From: Vibrio rhizosphaerae | Lineage (GTDB): Bacteria > Pseudomonadota > Gammaproteobacteria > Enterobacterales > Vibrionaceae | Direction: 5' to 3' | Assembly (NCBI RefSeq): GCF_024347095.1 | Contig: NZ_AP024903.1 | Span: 558,001 to 622,000 of the forward strand | DNA length: 64,000 nucleotides | In this document: positions 34,426 through 44,157 of the stretch, in pieces | Position numbering within the stretch: position 1 is the first letter of the stretch | How the letters are laid out: the number at the start of each line of letters is the position of its first letter | The notes under the pieces: generated by a model | Database searches by the model: none | Told to the model about the DNA's origin: nothing | What the model saw: the letters and a program-made list of their open reading frames with translations, nothing else | Program-made: the position numbers and the translations under genes

Positions 34426-35176
34426 GCAATCAGTACATAAAACCTTTGAAGTTCTGGAGACTGTTGCAACCGTATCGGGTGGGATGAGCCTTGATGCGTT
34501 GTGCAAGGTGATACCGTACCCGAAAACAACCGTGCACAGAATTTGTAAGTGTCTGTGCCAGTGTGGTTATCTCCGTCAGGCGGACAGTGGCAAATACTGT
34601 CTGACGACCAAGATGCTCACTCTCGGTTATTCTGTGATCCATCATGATACGTTTGTGGAAGAAGCGGCACCCTATATGGCTGAGCTTGCTGAGCGCACTG
34701 GGTTTACCGTCAATTTACAACGGCGTGATTTTGATAAAGTCATTCTGTTGAAAAAAGAAGAACCGAAAAACTCGCTCTTTCACACCAATGCTCATGCCGG
34801 ACTGGCTTCGTCACTGTTGCATTCTGCTTGCGGTAAAGTGGTTCTGTCTTATTTCCCTCAGGACGAACAGCAGAAGTACTGGCTGAGCCACTGCCATGAT
34901 CTGGCGAGCTTTCGCCATTTCGGTCAGGCTGAAATCCAGACGGAGCACGATTTTTACCGCGAGCTGGCGCTGATCAAACAGCAAGGGTTTGCGGTTGACG
35001 GAGAAGGGAATGAATCCGGGATTACCTGTATTGCCGTGCCGCTGGAAACCGAGCAGGCGGCTAATTATGCAGTGAGTGTCTCGGGGCTGACCCCAGAAAT
35101 TCATCGCTTTGGTCAGGCGCAAATACTTGAGCGTTTGCGGGAAGTGGTTGGTGCGCTGGGCGGGAAAATACGTTAA
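34424..35176 (+). CDS. IclR-family transcriptional regulator (second of the island)
   Basis: A 250-residue regulator with an N-terminal winged helix-turn-helix (about 5-60: VLETVATVSGGMSLDALCKV, PYPKTTVHRICKCLCQCGYL) and a C-terminal IclR ligand domain (FTVNLQRRDFDKVILLKKEE, LLHSACGKVVLSYFP, VDGEGNESGITCIAVPLE). It resembles YiaJ less than the regulator at 27238 does. It lies 138 bp after yiaL, probably with its own promoter, and most likely controls operon B, operon A or both. It is rich in cysteine near the HTH (CKCLCQCGY). The ligand is unknown. Confidence 0.85.
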   Translation: MQSVHKTFEVLETVATVSGGMSLDALCKVIPYPKTTVHRICKCLCQCGYLRQADSGKYCLTTKMLTLGYSVIHHDTFVEEAAPYMAELAERTGFTVNLQRRDFDKVILLKKEEPKNSLFHTNAHAGLASSLLHSACGKVVLSYFPQDEQQKYWLSHCHDLASFRHFGQAEIQTEHDFYRELALIKQQGFAVDGEGNESGITCIAVPLETEQAANYAVSVSGLTPEIHRFGQAQILERLREVVGALGGKIR

Positions 35177-35248
35177 TCAGCGATGTCGCATGTGTATTCG
35201 GATGGTCTGTTGATCTGGATTTGTCTTCGTCACAGACTTTGATATAGC

Positions 35249-35275
35249 GAAGACAGCCCGGTTTGAGCTGTCTTC
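35249..35275. terminator. Hairpin between the second iclR-type gene and panC
   Basis: GAAGACAGC (35249-35257) pairs perfectly with GCTGTCTTC (35267-35275), loop CCGGTTTGA, between two convergent genes. T runs are absent on both sides, so efficiency is doubtful. Confidence 0.5.
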
Positions 35276-35295
35276 TGTCAGGATAACCAACGGGA

Positions 35296-36207
35296 TTAAT
35301 TATTGCTCTCGTTGTTCTCCGCTTCGCTGATGTTTTTGTTTGCCTCTTTGCCTTCCCGGGCGAGATCGACCACCTGATTATCAATCAGGCGCACTTTACC
35401 CATAAAGGCTGACATGAGAATCACCGCCTGTTTACTGGTTTCTGTCACCGGTTGCAGGGTCCGGGCATCACGAATAAAGATTTCATCCGGCTCCAGATCG
35501 GCAGCTCTGAGTTGATCAATTGCATCTTCAACAATGGAATCGAAATCCGTTCGTCCCCCGCGAATTGCGCTACTAATCCACCGCATCGTTCTGGCGAGTA
35601 CCGGCGCACGCTGACGTTCATCCAGCGTCAGCAGATTGTTGCGTGAACTCATTGCCAAACCATCGGCTTCGCGAATGGTCGGGACACCGACAATCTCAAT
35701 ATCGAAGCAGAGATCAATCACCATTTGACGAATCAGCGCCAGTTGCTGGTAATCTTTCTCTCCAAAACAGGCAATATCCGGTTCGACGATATGGAATAGT
35801 TTGGTCACGATGGTTGAGACACCCCGAAAATGACCGGGGCGCGAATGACCTTCCAGCATATGAGAAAGCCCGGGGACTTCAACAAATGTCTGCTGCTCAA
35901 GTCCTTCCGGATACATGATGTCAGCTGAAGGGGTAAAGACCAGTGCGACACCTTCCTGAGTTAACTTAGCCAGATCTTCATCCAAAGTCCGGGGATAGTT
36001 ATTGAGGTCTTCTGCTTTATCAAACTGCATGGGGTTAACAAAAATACTGACCACGACAACATCGGCCATGGTTTTGGCTTTGCGCACCAGCGTTAAATGA
36101 CCTTCATGCAGATTCCCCATCGTTGGGACAAAACCAATGGTGCGGCCATCACGCTTGTACTGTTTAACCTGCGCTTTGAGCGCTGAGATATCAGTGTAAG
36201 TCTGCAT
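35296..36207 (-). CDS. panC: Pantothenate synthetase PanC
   Basis: A 303-residue cytosolic ligase joining pantoate and beta-alanine with ATP. The nucleotidyl-transferase signature is [19 protein letters not shown] (HxGH, about residues 25-43). [43 protein letters not shown] (KMSKS-like) and the C-terminal DARTLQPV follow. The C-terminus has an extra acidic/Asn-rich tail of about 15 residues. The start MQTYTDI follows GGAAGGAG. It is downstream of panB in one operon. panD (aspartate decarboxylase) is absent here although it lies near panBC in E. coli. Confidence 0.96.
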   Translation of the reverse strand: MQTYTDISALKAQVKQYKRDGRTIGFVPTMGNLHEGHLTLVRKAKTMADVVVVSIFVNPMQFDKAEDLNNYPRTLDEDLAKLTQEGVALVFTPSADIMYPEGLEQQTFVEVPGLSHMLEGHSRPGHFRGVSTIVTKLFHIVEPDIACFGEKDYQQLALIRQMVIDLCFDIEIVGVPTIREADGLAMSSRNNLLTLDERQRAPVLARTMRWISSAIRGGRTDFDSIVEDAIDQLRAADLEPDEIFIRDARTLQPVTETSKQAVILMSAFMGKVRLIDNQVVDLAREGKEANKNISEAENNESNN

Positions 36208-36263
36208 GAATTGCTCCTTCCGACAAGGGGGCTTTAGGCAATACTGGCCCGGATAATACTGTA

Positions 36264-37058
36264 TTAGGCAATGGTGTGTTCTTCATCAGGAAAAATACCA
36301 TGTTCCACATCTTCCATGTATTTGGCGACCGCTTGTTGGATATCGCCAGTCTCCGCTAAAAAGTTTTTTGAGAACTTAGGCATGTAGTTGGCCGAAATCC
36401 CCAACATATCGTGCATCACTAACACCTGACCATCGGTTTCAGCGCCGGCACCGATCCCAATGACCGGAACATCGAGTGCTTGGGTAATCTGAGCGGCTAA
36501 CTGACTCGGGACGCATTCCAGCAAGACGATTTGTGCACCAGCATGTTGTAAGGCTAGCGCATCATTCAGCATCTGTTCGGCTTGCTGTTCTTCTCGTCCT
36601 TGTACTTTATAGCCACCGAAGATATTGACTGATTGCGGGGTCAGACCTAAATGAGCACAGACCGGAACCGCACGTTCAGTCAGCATGTTGACGGTTTCTA
36701 CCAGCCAGTGACCCCCTTCGATTTTGACCATATTTGCACCGGCTTGCATCAGTTTGGCCGCATTTTCACAGGCCTGAACCGGGGTGGCATAGCTCATAAA
36801 TGGCATATCAGTCATTAAGAGTGAATTGGGGCTGCCTGCTCTGACACACCGGGTGTGGTAGGCCATTTGCTCTATCGTCACCGGTAGCGTATCTGTCTGG
36901 CCTTGCAGAACCATTCCCAACGAGTCACCCACCAGTAACACGGGCATATTCTGGCTTTCGAAAAGTTGCGCGAAACTGGCATCGTAGGCGGTGACGGACG
37001 CAAATTTACGGCCTTCCTGTTTCCAGCGCATCAAATTGTTAATCGTGATTTTTTTCAT
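36264..37058 (-). CDS. panB: 3-methyl-2-oxobutanoate hydroxymethyltransferase PanB
   Basis: A 264-residue enzyme making ketopantoate from 2-oxoisovalerate and methylene-tetrahydrofolate, the first committed pantothenate step. Visible are [105 protein letters not shown] and [20 protein letters not shown], covering metal and substrate sites of the barrel. Length equals E. coli (264). folK ends 12 bp upstream, so pcnB-folK-panB-panC form one minus-strand run. Confidence 0.97.
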   Translation of the reverse strand: MKKITINNLMRWKQEGRKFASVTAYDASFAQLFESQNMPVLLVGDSLGMVLQGQTDTLPVTIEQMAYHTRCVRAGSPNSLLMTDMPFMSYATPVQACENAAKLMQAGANMVKIEGGHWLVETVNMLTERAVPVCAHLGLTPQSVNIFGGYKVQGREEQQAEQMLNDALALQHAGAQIVLLECVPSQLAAQITQALDVPVIGIGAGAETDGQVLVMHDMLGISANYMPKFSKNFLAETGDIQQAVAKYMEDVEHGIFPDEEHTIA

Positions 37059-37070
37059 CGGTCATCATCC

Positions 37071-37571
37071 TTACGAGACGTCGGCAGGGGCGTGCCAAAT
37101 CGTGAGTCCATTTTGATCAACCTGTTGGAGGAGTTGATTCAGTTCAGTCCCATCCGGGAGGACTAAATTCGGTGCAATTTCAGCCAGCGGATAGAGCACG
37201 AATTCTCGTTCTTTCATCCCGTAGTGGGGGACGACCAATCGCTCAGAATTGATCACCGTATGACCATATAAAAGAATATCAAGATCCAACGTTCTCGGGC
37301 CCCAACGTTGCTCTTTTCGCACTCGTCCCTGACTGAGTTCAATCGCTTGTGTCTGATCTAATAATTCAAGTGGTTTTAAATGCGTTTTGATCTCAACGAC
37401 AGCATTGATGTAGTCCGGTTGATCCGTTGGGCCCATCGGTGCACTGCTATACAGTTGAGATGCCTGAATAAATTCCGATTCCGGCAGATGTTGTAAGGCC
37501 TGAATCGCCTGCCGGGCTTGTTGCTCCGGTTGTGCCATATTACTCCCGATCGCAATATAAACTGTGATCAT
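37071..37571 (-). CDS. folK: HPPK, 6-hydroxymethyl-7,8-dihydropterin pyrophosphokinase FolK
   Basis: A 166-residue folate-pathway kinase transferring pyrophosphate from ATP to the pterin. It shows YIAIGSNMAQPEQQARQAI, SAPMGPTDQPDYINAVVEI, RKEQRWGPRTLDLDILLYG (magnesium-binding DLD) and VVPHYGMKEREFVLYPLAEI. Length is near E. coli HPPK (159). The start overlaps the pcnB stop by four bases. Linking folate (FolK) and pantothenate genes in one unit is a conserved arrangement. Confidence 0.96.
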   Translation of the reverse strand: MITVYIAIGSNMAQPEQQARQAIQALQHLPESEFIQASQLYSSAPMGPTDQPDYINAVVEIKTHLKPLELLDQTQAIELSQGRVRKEQRWGPRTLDLDILLYGHTVINSERLVVPHYGMKEREFVLYPLAEIAPNLVLPDGTELNQLLQQVDQNGLTIWHAPADVS

Positions 37572-38935
37572 GACACATCCTGTTTATTTTTTTTCGGTCC
37601 CGTCTGGCGTTGGCGTGCTTTGGCTTTTTTAGAATTGATTCGGCCAATATCATTGACCATGGCCTGACGCATGTTCTTTCCGGCATTCTGGAAGGTTTCC
37701 CACCACTGGGCGAGTTCTTGTGTTTCCCCGCCTTCGACGATGCCTCTCATGGCTAAGAAGTCGAAACCAGCCCGGAATTTATTGATATCCAGTAAACGGA
37801 AAGCCCGTTTCCCGTGACGACGGGAGAAGCGCAATTGTAGCTGCCAGATATCGCGAATGGTCGCTGTATGGCGTCTCGGAATGGCAACCGTTTTGACCAA
37901 TTGATCCAATATTTTGTTACCTGCTTCTATCACGGCATCGTAGTAACAGAGGTTTTTGGATTCCATAAATGTTTCGGCCAGATGAGTCATCGGATACCAG
38001 AGGATCGCAGCAAACATAAAGGCCGGATTGATTCTTTTTCCTTCCTCAATTCTCTGGTCCGTTGAATCGAGTGCCAGATCGAGCATTTTTTCCGTCGGTG
38101 AACTGTGATCCTCGGTGAAATAGGCCGAAATCATCGGAAACAGTTGCTGGAACAAGTTGTACTCCCGCATTTGATGGTATGTTTCCAGACCATATCCGGT
38201 TTGTAGCATTTTCAGTGACTCTTCATAGAGTCGTGCCGATGGAATGTCTTGTAACAACGGTGCCAGTGCTTCAATCGGTGCAGCGGTTTCTTCTTCAATA
38301 TCGAAATCGAGTTTGACCGCGAAACGAACCGCTCTCAACATCCGCACCGGGTCTTCGCGGTAACGGGTGTGCGGATCGCCAATCAGACGGATCAGTCGAT
38401 CTTCAATATCTTCAATCCCACCCGCGTAATCATGGATGGTGTAATCAGCAATGTTGTAATACATCGCATTGATGGTGAAATCCCGTCGTTCGGCATCTTC
38501 ATCGATGGTGCCGTAGACGTTATCCCGGAGCAGCATACCCGCTTCGGACTGACTCGATTTCTGACGGTCGTTTTCCTGATGATGACCACGGAATGTAGCG
38601 ACCTCGACAATTTCACGTCCGAACATCACATGCGCGAGACGAAAACGTCGGCCGATCAAACGACAGTTGCGAAACAACTTGCGAACCTGTTCCGGTGTTG
38701 CATTCGTCGTAATGTCGAAATCTTTCGGGGATTCCCCCAATAAAAGATCACGGACGCCACCGCCGACAAGATAGGCTTCATAGCCTGAACTTTGCAGTCG
38801 GTAAAGCACTTTCAGTGCGCTCTCGCTGATCTGTTTGCGAGAGATATTGTGCTCTTCTCGCGTGAGGATGTTTAGCGTCAAATCCGGATAAACGCGATGA
38901 GCTTGTTCTGTAATATCGTTTTTATTCATGAGCAT
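37568..38935 (-). CDS. pcnB: Poly(A) polymerase I PcnB
   Basis: A 455-residue enzyme that adds 3' poly(A) tails to RNA, speeding decay and controlling plasmid antisense RNAs. The nucleotidyltransferase head shows AYLVGGGVRDLLLGESPKDF followed by DITTNATPEQVRKLF, FRLAHVMFGREIVEVATFR, RRDFTINAMYYN and DPVRMLRAVRFAVKLDFDIE. The Lys/Arg-rich C-terminal tail (KKAKARQRQTGPKKNK) fits PcnB rather than a CCA-adding enzyme. Starts at 38935 and 38929 are both ATG with weak ribosome sites; E. coli pcnB is also known for inefficient initiation. Confidence 0.95.
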   Translation of the reverse strand: MLMNKNDITEQAHRVYPDLTLNILTREEHNISRKQISESALKVLYRLQSSGYEAYLVGGGVRDLLLGESPKDFDITTNATPEQVRKLFRNCRLIGRRFRLAHVMFGREIVEVATFRGHHQENDRQKSSQSEAGMLLRDNVYGTIDEDAERRDFTINAMYYNIADYTIHDYAGGIEDIEDRLIRLIGDPHTRYREDPVRMLRAVRFAVKLDFDIEEETAAPIEALAPLLQDIPSARLYEESLKMLQTGYGLETYHQMREYNLFQQLFPMISAYFTEDHSSPTEKMLDLALDSTDQRIEEGKRINPAFMFAAILWYPMTHLAETFMESKNLCYYDAVIEAGNKILDQLVKTVAIPRRHTATIRDIWQLQLRFSRRHGKRAFRLLDINKFRAGFDFLAMRGIVEGGETQELAQWWETFQNAGKNMRQAMVNDIGRINSKKAKARQRQTGPKKNKQDVS

Positions 38936-39036
38936 CAGACAAGGATAAGAATCTCTACCTTGTTGTCTTTTGTTGACAGAATGTCTTTGTGGGTCAATTT
39001 GCGGCTAATCATAGCCTATTGGACTCAATTTGAGAA

Positions 39037-39909
39037 TCATCGAGTGATTTCAAACGTCTCTGGGAGTTGATGAATATGCCAGTTTTGACAGCCCCAAGCA
39101 ACAATTTCTGACAGTTCTGCTGCTTCGATATCGACGGGTAGCTCAAAGCCGAGAAACGCCATGGCTTGAATCAAAGTCGGTCGTGGATTGTGTCGATCAA
39201 TGGCGGGGGCATGATTCTGTTTTGAGAGTTTATGACCAGAGTGATCAACGGCCAGCGGTAAATGAAGATAACTGACCGGTGGATGGCCCAGTTGCTGATA
39301 GAGGCTGATCTGGCGACCGGTCGTCTCAATCAAATCAGCACCTCGGACAACTTGAGTGATTCCCTGATCAATATCATCAAGAACCACGGCCAGATTATAC
39401 GCAAACAGGCCATCCCGGCGTTTAATGATGAAATCCTCTTGTGCCAACGCCAGCGGAATCTCAATCTTGCCATGCTTTTCATCGTAAAAATGCGTAATCG
39501 GTGTATCCACTTGTAAGCGGACAGCATAGCCGGGCTGAGGTGTCAGGTGTCGATGACGGCAGGCGCCGTTGTAGTATCCGCCCGAAGCTCTGATCTGTTT
39601 GCGGGTACAACGACAAAAGTACGCCTGACCTTGTGCGAGCCATGCATCAATTTGGCCTTGGTAAGCCTGATGACGATGGCTCTGATACCAAACGGTTCGA
39701 TCCCAGTGAAGGCCGTAGGCTTCCAGCGTTTTCAGGATGAGATCTGCTGCTCCCGGCATTTCTCGGGGCGGATCGAGGTCTTCAATTCTGACCAGCCATT
39801 CACCGTTCATCGCCCGTGCCTGAAAATAGCTGCCTAATGCGGCAACAAGCGAACCAAAATGTAACGGGCCGGAAGGGGAAGGGGCAAAGCGTCCGATGTA
39901 ATGACTCAT
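39037..39909 (-). CDS. gluQ: Glutamyl-Q tRNA(Asp) synthetase GluQRS
   Basis: A 290-residue paralogue of the GluRS catalytic domain that glutamylates queuosine in the tRNA(Asp) anticodon. It has the HIGH-like GRFAPSPSGPLHFGSLVAAL, the zinc site FCRCTRKQIRASGGYYNGAC, LVRIEDLDPPRE, VVLDDIDQGITQVVRGADLI and the KMSKS-like GHKLSKQNH. There is no anticodon-binding domain. ATG 39909 fits the family; the frame extends to 39984 but would then run into the dksA terminator. It lies downstream of dksA with an intervening terminator, as in E. coli where that terminator limits gluQ expression. Confidence 0.95.
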   Translation of the reverse strand: MSHYIGRFAPSPSGPLHFGSLVAALGSYFQARAMNGEWLVRIEDLDPPREMPGAADLILKTLEAYGLHWDRTVWYQSHRHQAYQGQIDAWLAQGQAYFCRCTRKQIRASGGYYNGACRHRHLTPQPGYAVRLQVDTPITHFYDEKHGKIEIPLALAQEDFIIKRRDGLFAYNLAVVLDDIDQGITQVVRGADLIETTGRQISLYQQLGHPPVSYLHLPLAVDHSGHKLSKQNHAPAIDRHNPRPTLIQAMAFLGFELPVDIEAAELSEIVAWGCQNWHIHQLPETFEITR

Positions 39910-39972
39910 ATTTATATGGATGGCAATGATTGTGTGGCTGAATAAATATCGCCGTATTTTGAACCGGAAAAG

Positions 39973-40012
39973 AAAAACAAACAAGGGAGCATCAGCTCCC
40001 TTGTTTGTTTTT
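39973..40012 (-). terminator. Strong terminator between dksA and gluQ
   Basis: An 18-bp perfect stem from AAAAACAAACAAGGGAGC (39973-39990), loop ATCA, to its complement ending at 40012, with T-rich sequence downstream on the minus strand. It lies just past the dksA stop and would attenuate transcription into gluQ. Confidence 0.92.
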
Positions 40013-40030
40013 CATAAGATGTGAACTCGC

Positions 40031-40477
40031 TTAACCTTGCATCTGTCTTTCTTTCATTTCTGCAAGCGTTTTGCAGTCAATGCATAAATCGGCGGTTGGA
40101 CGCGCCTCAAGACGACGAATACCGATTTCAACGCCACAAGATTCACAGAAACCGAAGTCTTCTTCTTCAATCTTGTTCAGGGTCTTTTCGATTTTCTTGA
40201 TTAAACGACGCTCTCTATCTCGGTTGCGCAGTTCTAGGCTGAACTCTTCTTCCTGAGATGCACGATCCACAGGATCCGGGAAATTTGCTGCTTCGTCCTG
40301 CATATGATGGACAGTCCGTTCAACTTCTTCTCGGAGTTGGTTACGCCAAGCTTGTAAAATCTTTGTAAAATGAGCAATCTGGCCCGGTGACATATATTCT
40401 TCACCCGGTTGTTCCTGATATGGCTCAACACCTGCGATGGCTAGGATGCCTAGCGATTTTTTTTTGGATTCTGTCAT
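40031..40477 (-). CDS. dksA: RNA polymerase-binding transcription factor DksA
   Basis: A 148-residue secondary-channel factor that works with ppGpp to retune transcription. It has an N-terminal helix, then a coiled coil whose tip holds the acidic [10 protein letters not shown] (Asp71/Asp74 equivalents). The zinc finger follows, with four Cys: [16 protein letters not shown] and [11 protein letters not shown]. The N-terminus [19 protein letters not shown] matches enterobacterial and Vibrio DksA. Length equals E. coli (151). It begins 125 bp downstream of sfsA on the same strand. Confidence 0.97.
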   Translation of the reverse strand: MTESKKKSLGILAIAGVEPYQEQPGEEYMSPGQIAHFTKILQAWRNQLREEVERTVHHMQDEAANFPDPVDRASQEEEFSLELRNRDRERRLIKKIEKTLNKIEEEDFGFCESCGVEIGIRRLEARPTADLCIDCKTLAEMKERQMQG

Positions 40478-40601
40478 ACAGCATCTCCTACTAACACCTA
40501 GTCAACTGCGAGAGCAGTCTACTTAAGGCGGGTATCTATACCAGAAAGAAAAGGGGGTGGCAAACACTCGTTGTAAACTTGTTATCAATGTGCAGACAAT
40601 A

Positions 40602-41345
40602 TCAACATTTTATCGATTCATTGATCCATTCTATCTTTGATACAAGTTGCATCTCATATTTGGAGAGCGCTGCTTTGTAGCACAGGACCTCCACGCCTTC
40701 CTTTTGTGCTTCTTCCAACAAACGTGCATAAGTTGCGTCTATATGGAGGGCGGCCGAGACTTTTTCAATCCCTGAGTGTAATACAGTAAATAAAAGTATG
40801 GCCCGTTTTCCATTTCGGGCAACCTCAATCAGTTCCCGGAGGTGTTTTTGTCCCCGGGTCGTGACCGCATCCGGAAAGTATCCCTGACCGGATGGCTTGG
40901 CATCTAGGGGAGAATACTCAAGTAACGTGACACTTTTTACTTCAATGTAACAGTCCGGCCGGGAGGCGGCACTGAGGTGAATATCGATCCGGCTGTTCTC
41001 TTGGCCGTATTTCACCTCGGTCCGTAAGGTGTCATACCCTTGGAGTTCTTCGATGACACCCGATTGTATCGCTTCGCAGGCCAGTGTATTGGCTCGCATC
41101 GTATTGACACAGATCTGATGTCCGTGGGCTGTTTCGGTGAGCTCCCAACTGTAAGGATATTTGCGTTTCGGATTATCTGAGCGGGAAAACCAGACCGTAT
41201 CTCCGGGGGTTGCACAGCCAGTCATTGCACCGGTATTTGCACAGTGGATGGTGGTGGTCGTGCCATCAGGTAATTGAATATCGGCCAGAAAACGTTTGTA
41301 ACGTTTGAGCAGAACAGCGGCACTTAACGGGGGATCAAACTGCAT
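40602..41345 (-). CDS. sfsA: SfsA family protein (DNA/RNA-binding nuclease-like)
   Basis: A 247-residue protein first described as a sugar fermentation stimulation factor, with an N-terminal OB-like domain and a nuclease-like C-terminal domain. It shows [78 protein letters not shown] (the PD-ExK-like core), [20 protein letters not shown] and the C-terminal [15 protein letters not shown]. The gene is divergent from hrpB with only 55 bp between start codons, so their promoters must overlap. Confidence 0.95.
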   Translation of the reverse strand: MQFDPPLSAAVLLKRYKRFLADIQLPDGTTTTIHCANTGAMTGCATPGDTVWFSRSDNPKRKYPYSWELTETAHGHQICVNTMRANTLACEAIQSGVIEELQGYDTLRTEVKYGQENSRIDIHLSAASRPDCYIEVKSVTLLEYSPLDAKPSGQGYFPDAVTTRGQKHLRELIEVARNGKRAILLFTVLHSGIEKVSAALHIDATYARLLEEAQKEGVEVLCYKAALSKYEMQLVSKIEWINESIKC

Positions 41346-41400
41346 TTATATTGGTTTTTTCGTTACAATATTTCCCTCATTTAATCATAAGGATGATGTT

Positions 41401-43884
41401 TTGTCACAATCGTCAGCGTTATCTCAGTTACCCATTGATGCCGTCATGGCTGAATTATTGGCAGCGATTGCGGATTGTCCTCAAGTGATCTTGAAAGCCC
41501 CGCCCGGAGCCGGAAAATCGACACGTTTGCCATTGGCGCTACTTCAGCAGGGCGAGGTGACTGGCAAGATCATTATGCTGGAACCGCGCAGACTCGCTGC
41601 ACGGAATATCGCCGGGTATCTGGCCTCACAGCTGGGGGAGTCTGTCGGAGAGACGATCGGGCTTCGGGTGCGCGGAGAGACGCGGGTCAGTCCTCAGACA
41701 CGACTGGAAATTGTGACCGAAGGGGTGATGACCCGGATGCTGCAACAAGACCCGGAACTGACCGGGATTGAGTTACTGATCTTTGATGAGTTTCATGAGC
41801 GTAACTTAGATGCGGATATTTCGCTGGCACTGGCGTTGGAAGTGCAGGAAGCGCTGCGCGACGACCTTAAATTGTTGATTATGTCCGCGACGCTCGATGG
41901 GGAAGCATTGCAGCGTATCTTACCGGCAGCAAGTTATCTTGAATCTGAAGGGCGCAGCTATCCGGTCACACTGGCGTACAAAAAGCTTGCAACCGGCTCT
42001 CGGTTGATTGAGACCGCAACAAAAGAGATTACAGCTTTACTGGCCCGGGAGCCGGGATCGATGTTGGTGTTTTTGCCCGGGGCTGGCGAGATTCAACGCC
42101 TTGCTCAACAGCTTGAGGGGCAGTTGGGGGCGGAGGTGTTGATCTGTCCGTTGTATGGACAATTGTCGGTACAGCAACAACAACAGGCCATTGCGCCTGC
42201 ACCGACGGGAAAACGCAAAGTCGTGCTGGCAACCAATATTGCGGAAACCAGTCTGACCATTGAAGGGATTCGCATGGTGGTTGACTGTGGTCTTGAACGG
42301 CTCGCGCAGTGGGACCCGAAAACCGGTATTAGTCGGCTGGAATCGGTACGCATCTCTCGTGCTTCGGCTGAGCAGCGGGCCGGACGTGCCGGTCGGCTAG
42401 CGCCCGGCGTTTGCCTGCGTCTTTACAGTGAAGAGATGCTGGCCCGGCAACCGGCGGCACAACAACCGGAAATTTTACGGTCTGATCTCACCTCTCTTGC
42501 GATGGAACTGGCTCAGTGGGGATGCCGTTCACCATTAGATTTAAACTGGCTAGACTGCCCGCCTGAGGCAGCCCTGAAACAAGCCCGTGCATTATTGTTC
42601 CGGTTGGGGGCTCTGGAACAAGATGGGCGGCTGACGGAGATGGGAACAGCGATGACCCTGCTTGGCGTCGCGCCCCGCTATGGGGCGATGCTATGGCGTG
42701 CCAAGCAACAAGGGATTTCCGTTGCTGCAACAGCAGCCATGCTGGTGGCATTGCTTGAAGAGCCGCCGCGGGGCAATGCTCATCCTGATTTGCTGTTCCA
42801 ATTGCATCTCATCGAAAGTGGGGCCCTGCCACGTTGTCCCATATATTTGAAGCGTGCCAAACAATTGTTCGCCAAACTTGAACCGGTTTCTATGCCACAT
42901 AAAATCCTCCCCGAATGGGTGGCGCCGTTGCTGGCTGCCGGATTTCCTGACCGCATTGCTTTATCTCGTGGTCAGGCAAGCCGTTATCGGTTAGCCAATG
43001 GCCAGGGAGCCATGATGATGCCCGATGAACCACTGGCAGATGAGCCGTTATTGGTGGTGGCTGATATTGTTAAAACACAACAGGGCGATAGTCGGATTTT
43101 TTCTGCGGTCCGTGCGGATCAAACGATGTTGCAACAAGCACTGCCGCATTTATTTGAGTGGCGGGAATGGCTTGACTGGGATGATAACAAAGGACGACTG
43201 ACCGCAGAAAAGCATCTGTGTTGCGGGCAGCTGATCTTGGTGCGTCAATCGCTGGGAGAACCCGATCCGGCAAGAGCTGCCGAAGCATTGCTCAATGCCG
43301 TGGTTCGTCAGGGGTTAGCGATTTTACCCTGGCACGCAAGTGCACAATCACTGCTGAACCGGGCTCAGTGTGCCCGGGAGTGGTTACCCGAATTGGGCGT
43401 TCCTGATATGGATGAAGAGACGTTGCTGGCTGAAGCAGAGCAGTGGTTACTGCCTTATATGACCGGGATGAAAACCTTAAAAGCGTTAGCGCAGCTTGAT
43501 TTAGTCGCTGCACTTGAAGCGCGTATCGGCTGGAACGTGAAACAGCAACTCGACCAGGCGTTGCCCACTCATTATGTGGTGCCGACCGGCTCTCGCTATC
43601 CGATCCGTTATCAGCCCGGACATGCCCCGGTGCTGGCGGTGAAATTACAGGAAATGTTCGGAGAACAGGCGTCACCACTCATTGCACACGGTAAAATTGC
43701 TCTGGTACTTGAATTATTGTCACCGGCACAAAGGCCGCTGCAAATCACCCGGGATTTGGCGGCTTTTTGGCAGGGCGCTTATCGTGAGGTACAAAAAGAG
43801 ATGAAGGGGCGGTATCCGAAGCATCCGTGGCCGGATGATCCGGCTCATCATCAACCAACCAGAAAGATCAAAAAATATTTATAG
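41401..43884 (+). CDS. hrpB: ATP-dependent helicase HrpB
   Basis: An 827-residue DEAH-type RNA helicase. It has Walker A APPGAGKST, EPRRLAARNIAGYLA (Ia), ERN-containing Walker B LLIFDEFHERN (DEFH variant), SATLD (III), VLATNIAETSLTIEGI (V) and SRASAEQRAGRAGR (VI), followed by the HA2 and HrpB C-terminal domains. Length fits E. coli HrpB (809). The TTG at 41401 has AAGG at 41389-41392. The frame upstream to 41305 would overlap sfsA and has no ribosome site; the first in-frame ATG is 16 codons later, inside conserved sequence. Confidence 0.94.
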   Translation: MSQSSALSQLPIDAVMAELLAAIADCPQVILKAPPGAGKSTRLPLALLQQGEVTGKIIMLEPRRLAARNIAGYLASQLGESVGETIGLRVRGETRVSPQTRLEIVTEGVMTRMLQQDPELTGIELLIFDEFHERNLDADISLALALEVQEALRDDLKLLIMSATLDGEALQRILPAASYLESEGRSYPVTLAYKKLATGSRLIETATKEITALLAREPGSMLVFLPGAGEIQRLAQQLEGQLGAEVLICPLYGQLSVQQQQQAIAPAPTGKRKVVLATNIAETSLTIEGIRMVVDCGLERLAQWDPKTGISRLESVRISRASAEQRAGRAGRLAPGVCLRLYSEEMLARQPAAQQPEILRSDLTSLAMELAQWGCRSPLDLNWLDCPPEAALKQARALLFRLGALEQDGRLTEMGTAMTLLGVAPRYGAMLWRAKQQGISVAATAAMLVALLEEPPRGNAHPDLLFQLHLIESGALPRCPIYLKRAKQLFAKLEPVSMPHKILPEWVAPLLAAGFPDRIALSRGQASRYRLANGQGAMMMPDEPLADEPLLVVADIVKTQQGDSRIFSAVRADQTMLQQALPHLFEWREWLDWDDNKGRLTAEKHLCCGQLILVRQSLGEPDPARAAEALLNAVVRQGLAILPWHASAQSLLNRAQCAREWLPELGVPDMDEETLLAEAEQWLLPYMTGMKTLKALAQLDLVAALEARIGWNVKQQLDQALPTHYVVPTGSRYPIRYQPGHAPVLAVKLQEMFGEQASPLIAHGKIALVLELLSPAQRPLQITRDLAAFWQGAYREVQKEMKGRYPKHPWPDDPAHHQPTRKIKKYL

Positions 43885-44157
43885 GCCTCTTTTGGTCTGC
43901 CTGAGCGCTTGGCGGGGCGTGCAGTCATTGCGAGCTGAGTGTCAAGGATGTCAGTAAACATGTTGTCGTTGTTAATATTGTGTCAAACCAAGCTGTTCAA
44001 ATTGACATTAAACCATGGGCTTAGTACACAAGATGAACAATCTCCAATCATGTTCATGCACCAACACATCAGGTAACATAGCTGCGAACCGGTGAGATGG
44101 CAGCGCAAGTTGCCCGTCATTCAGACCAGAGATAGAAACAAAGCGATAATTAATTCA

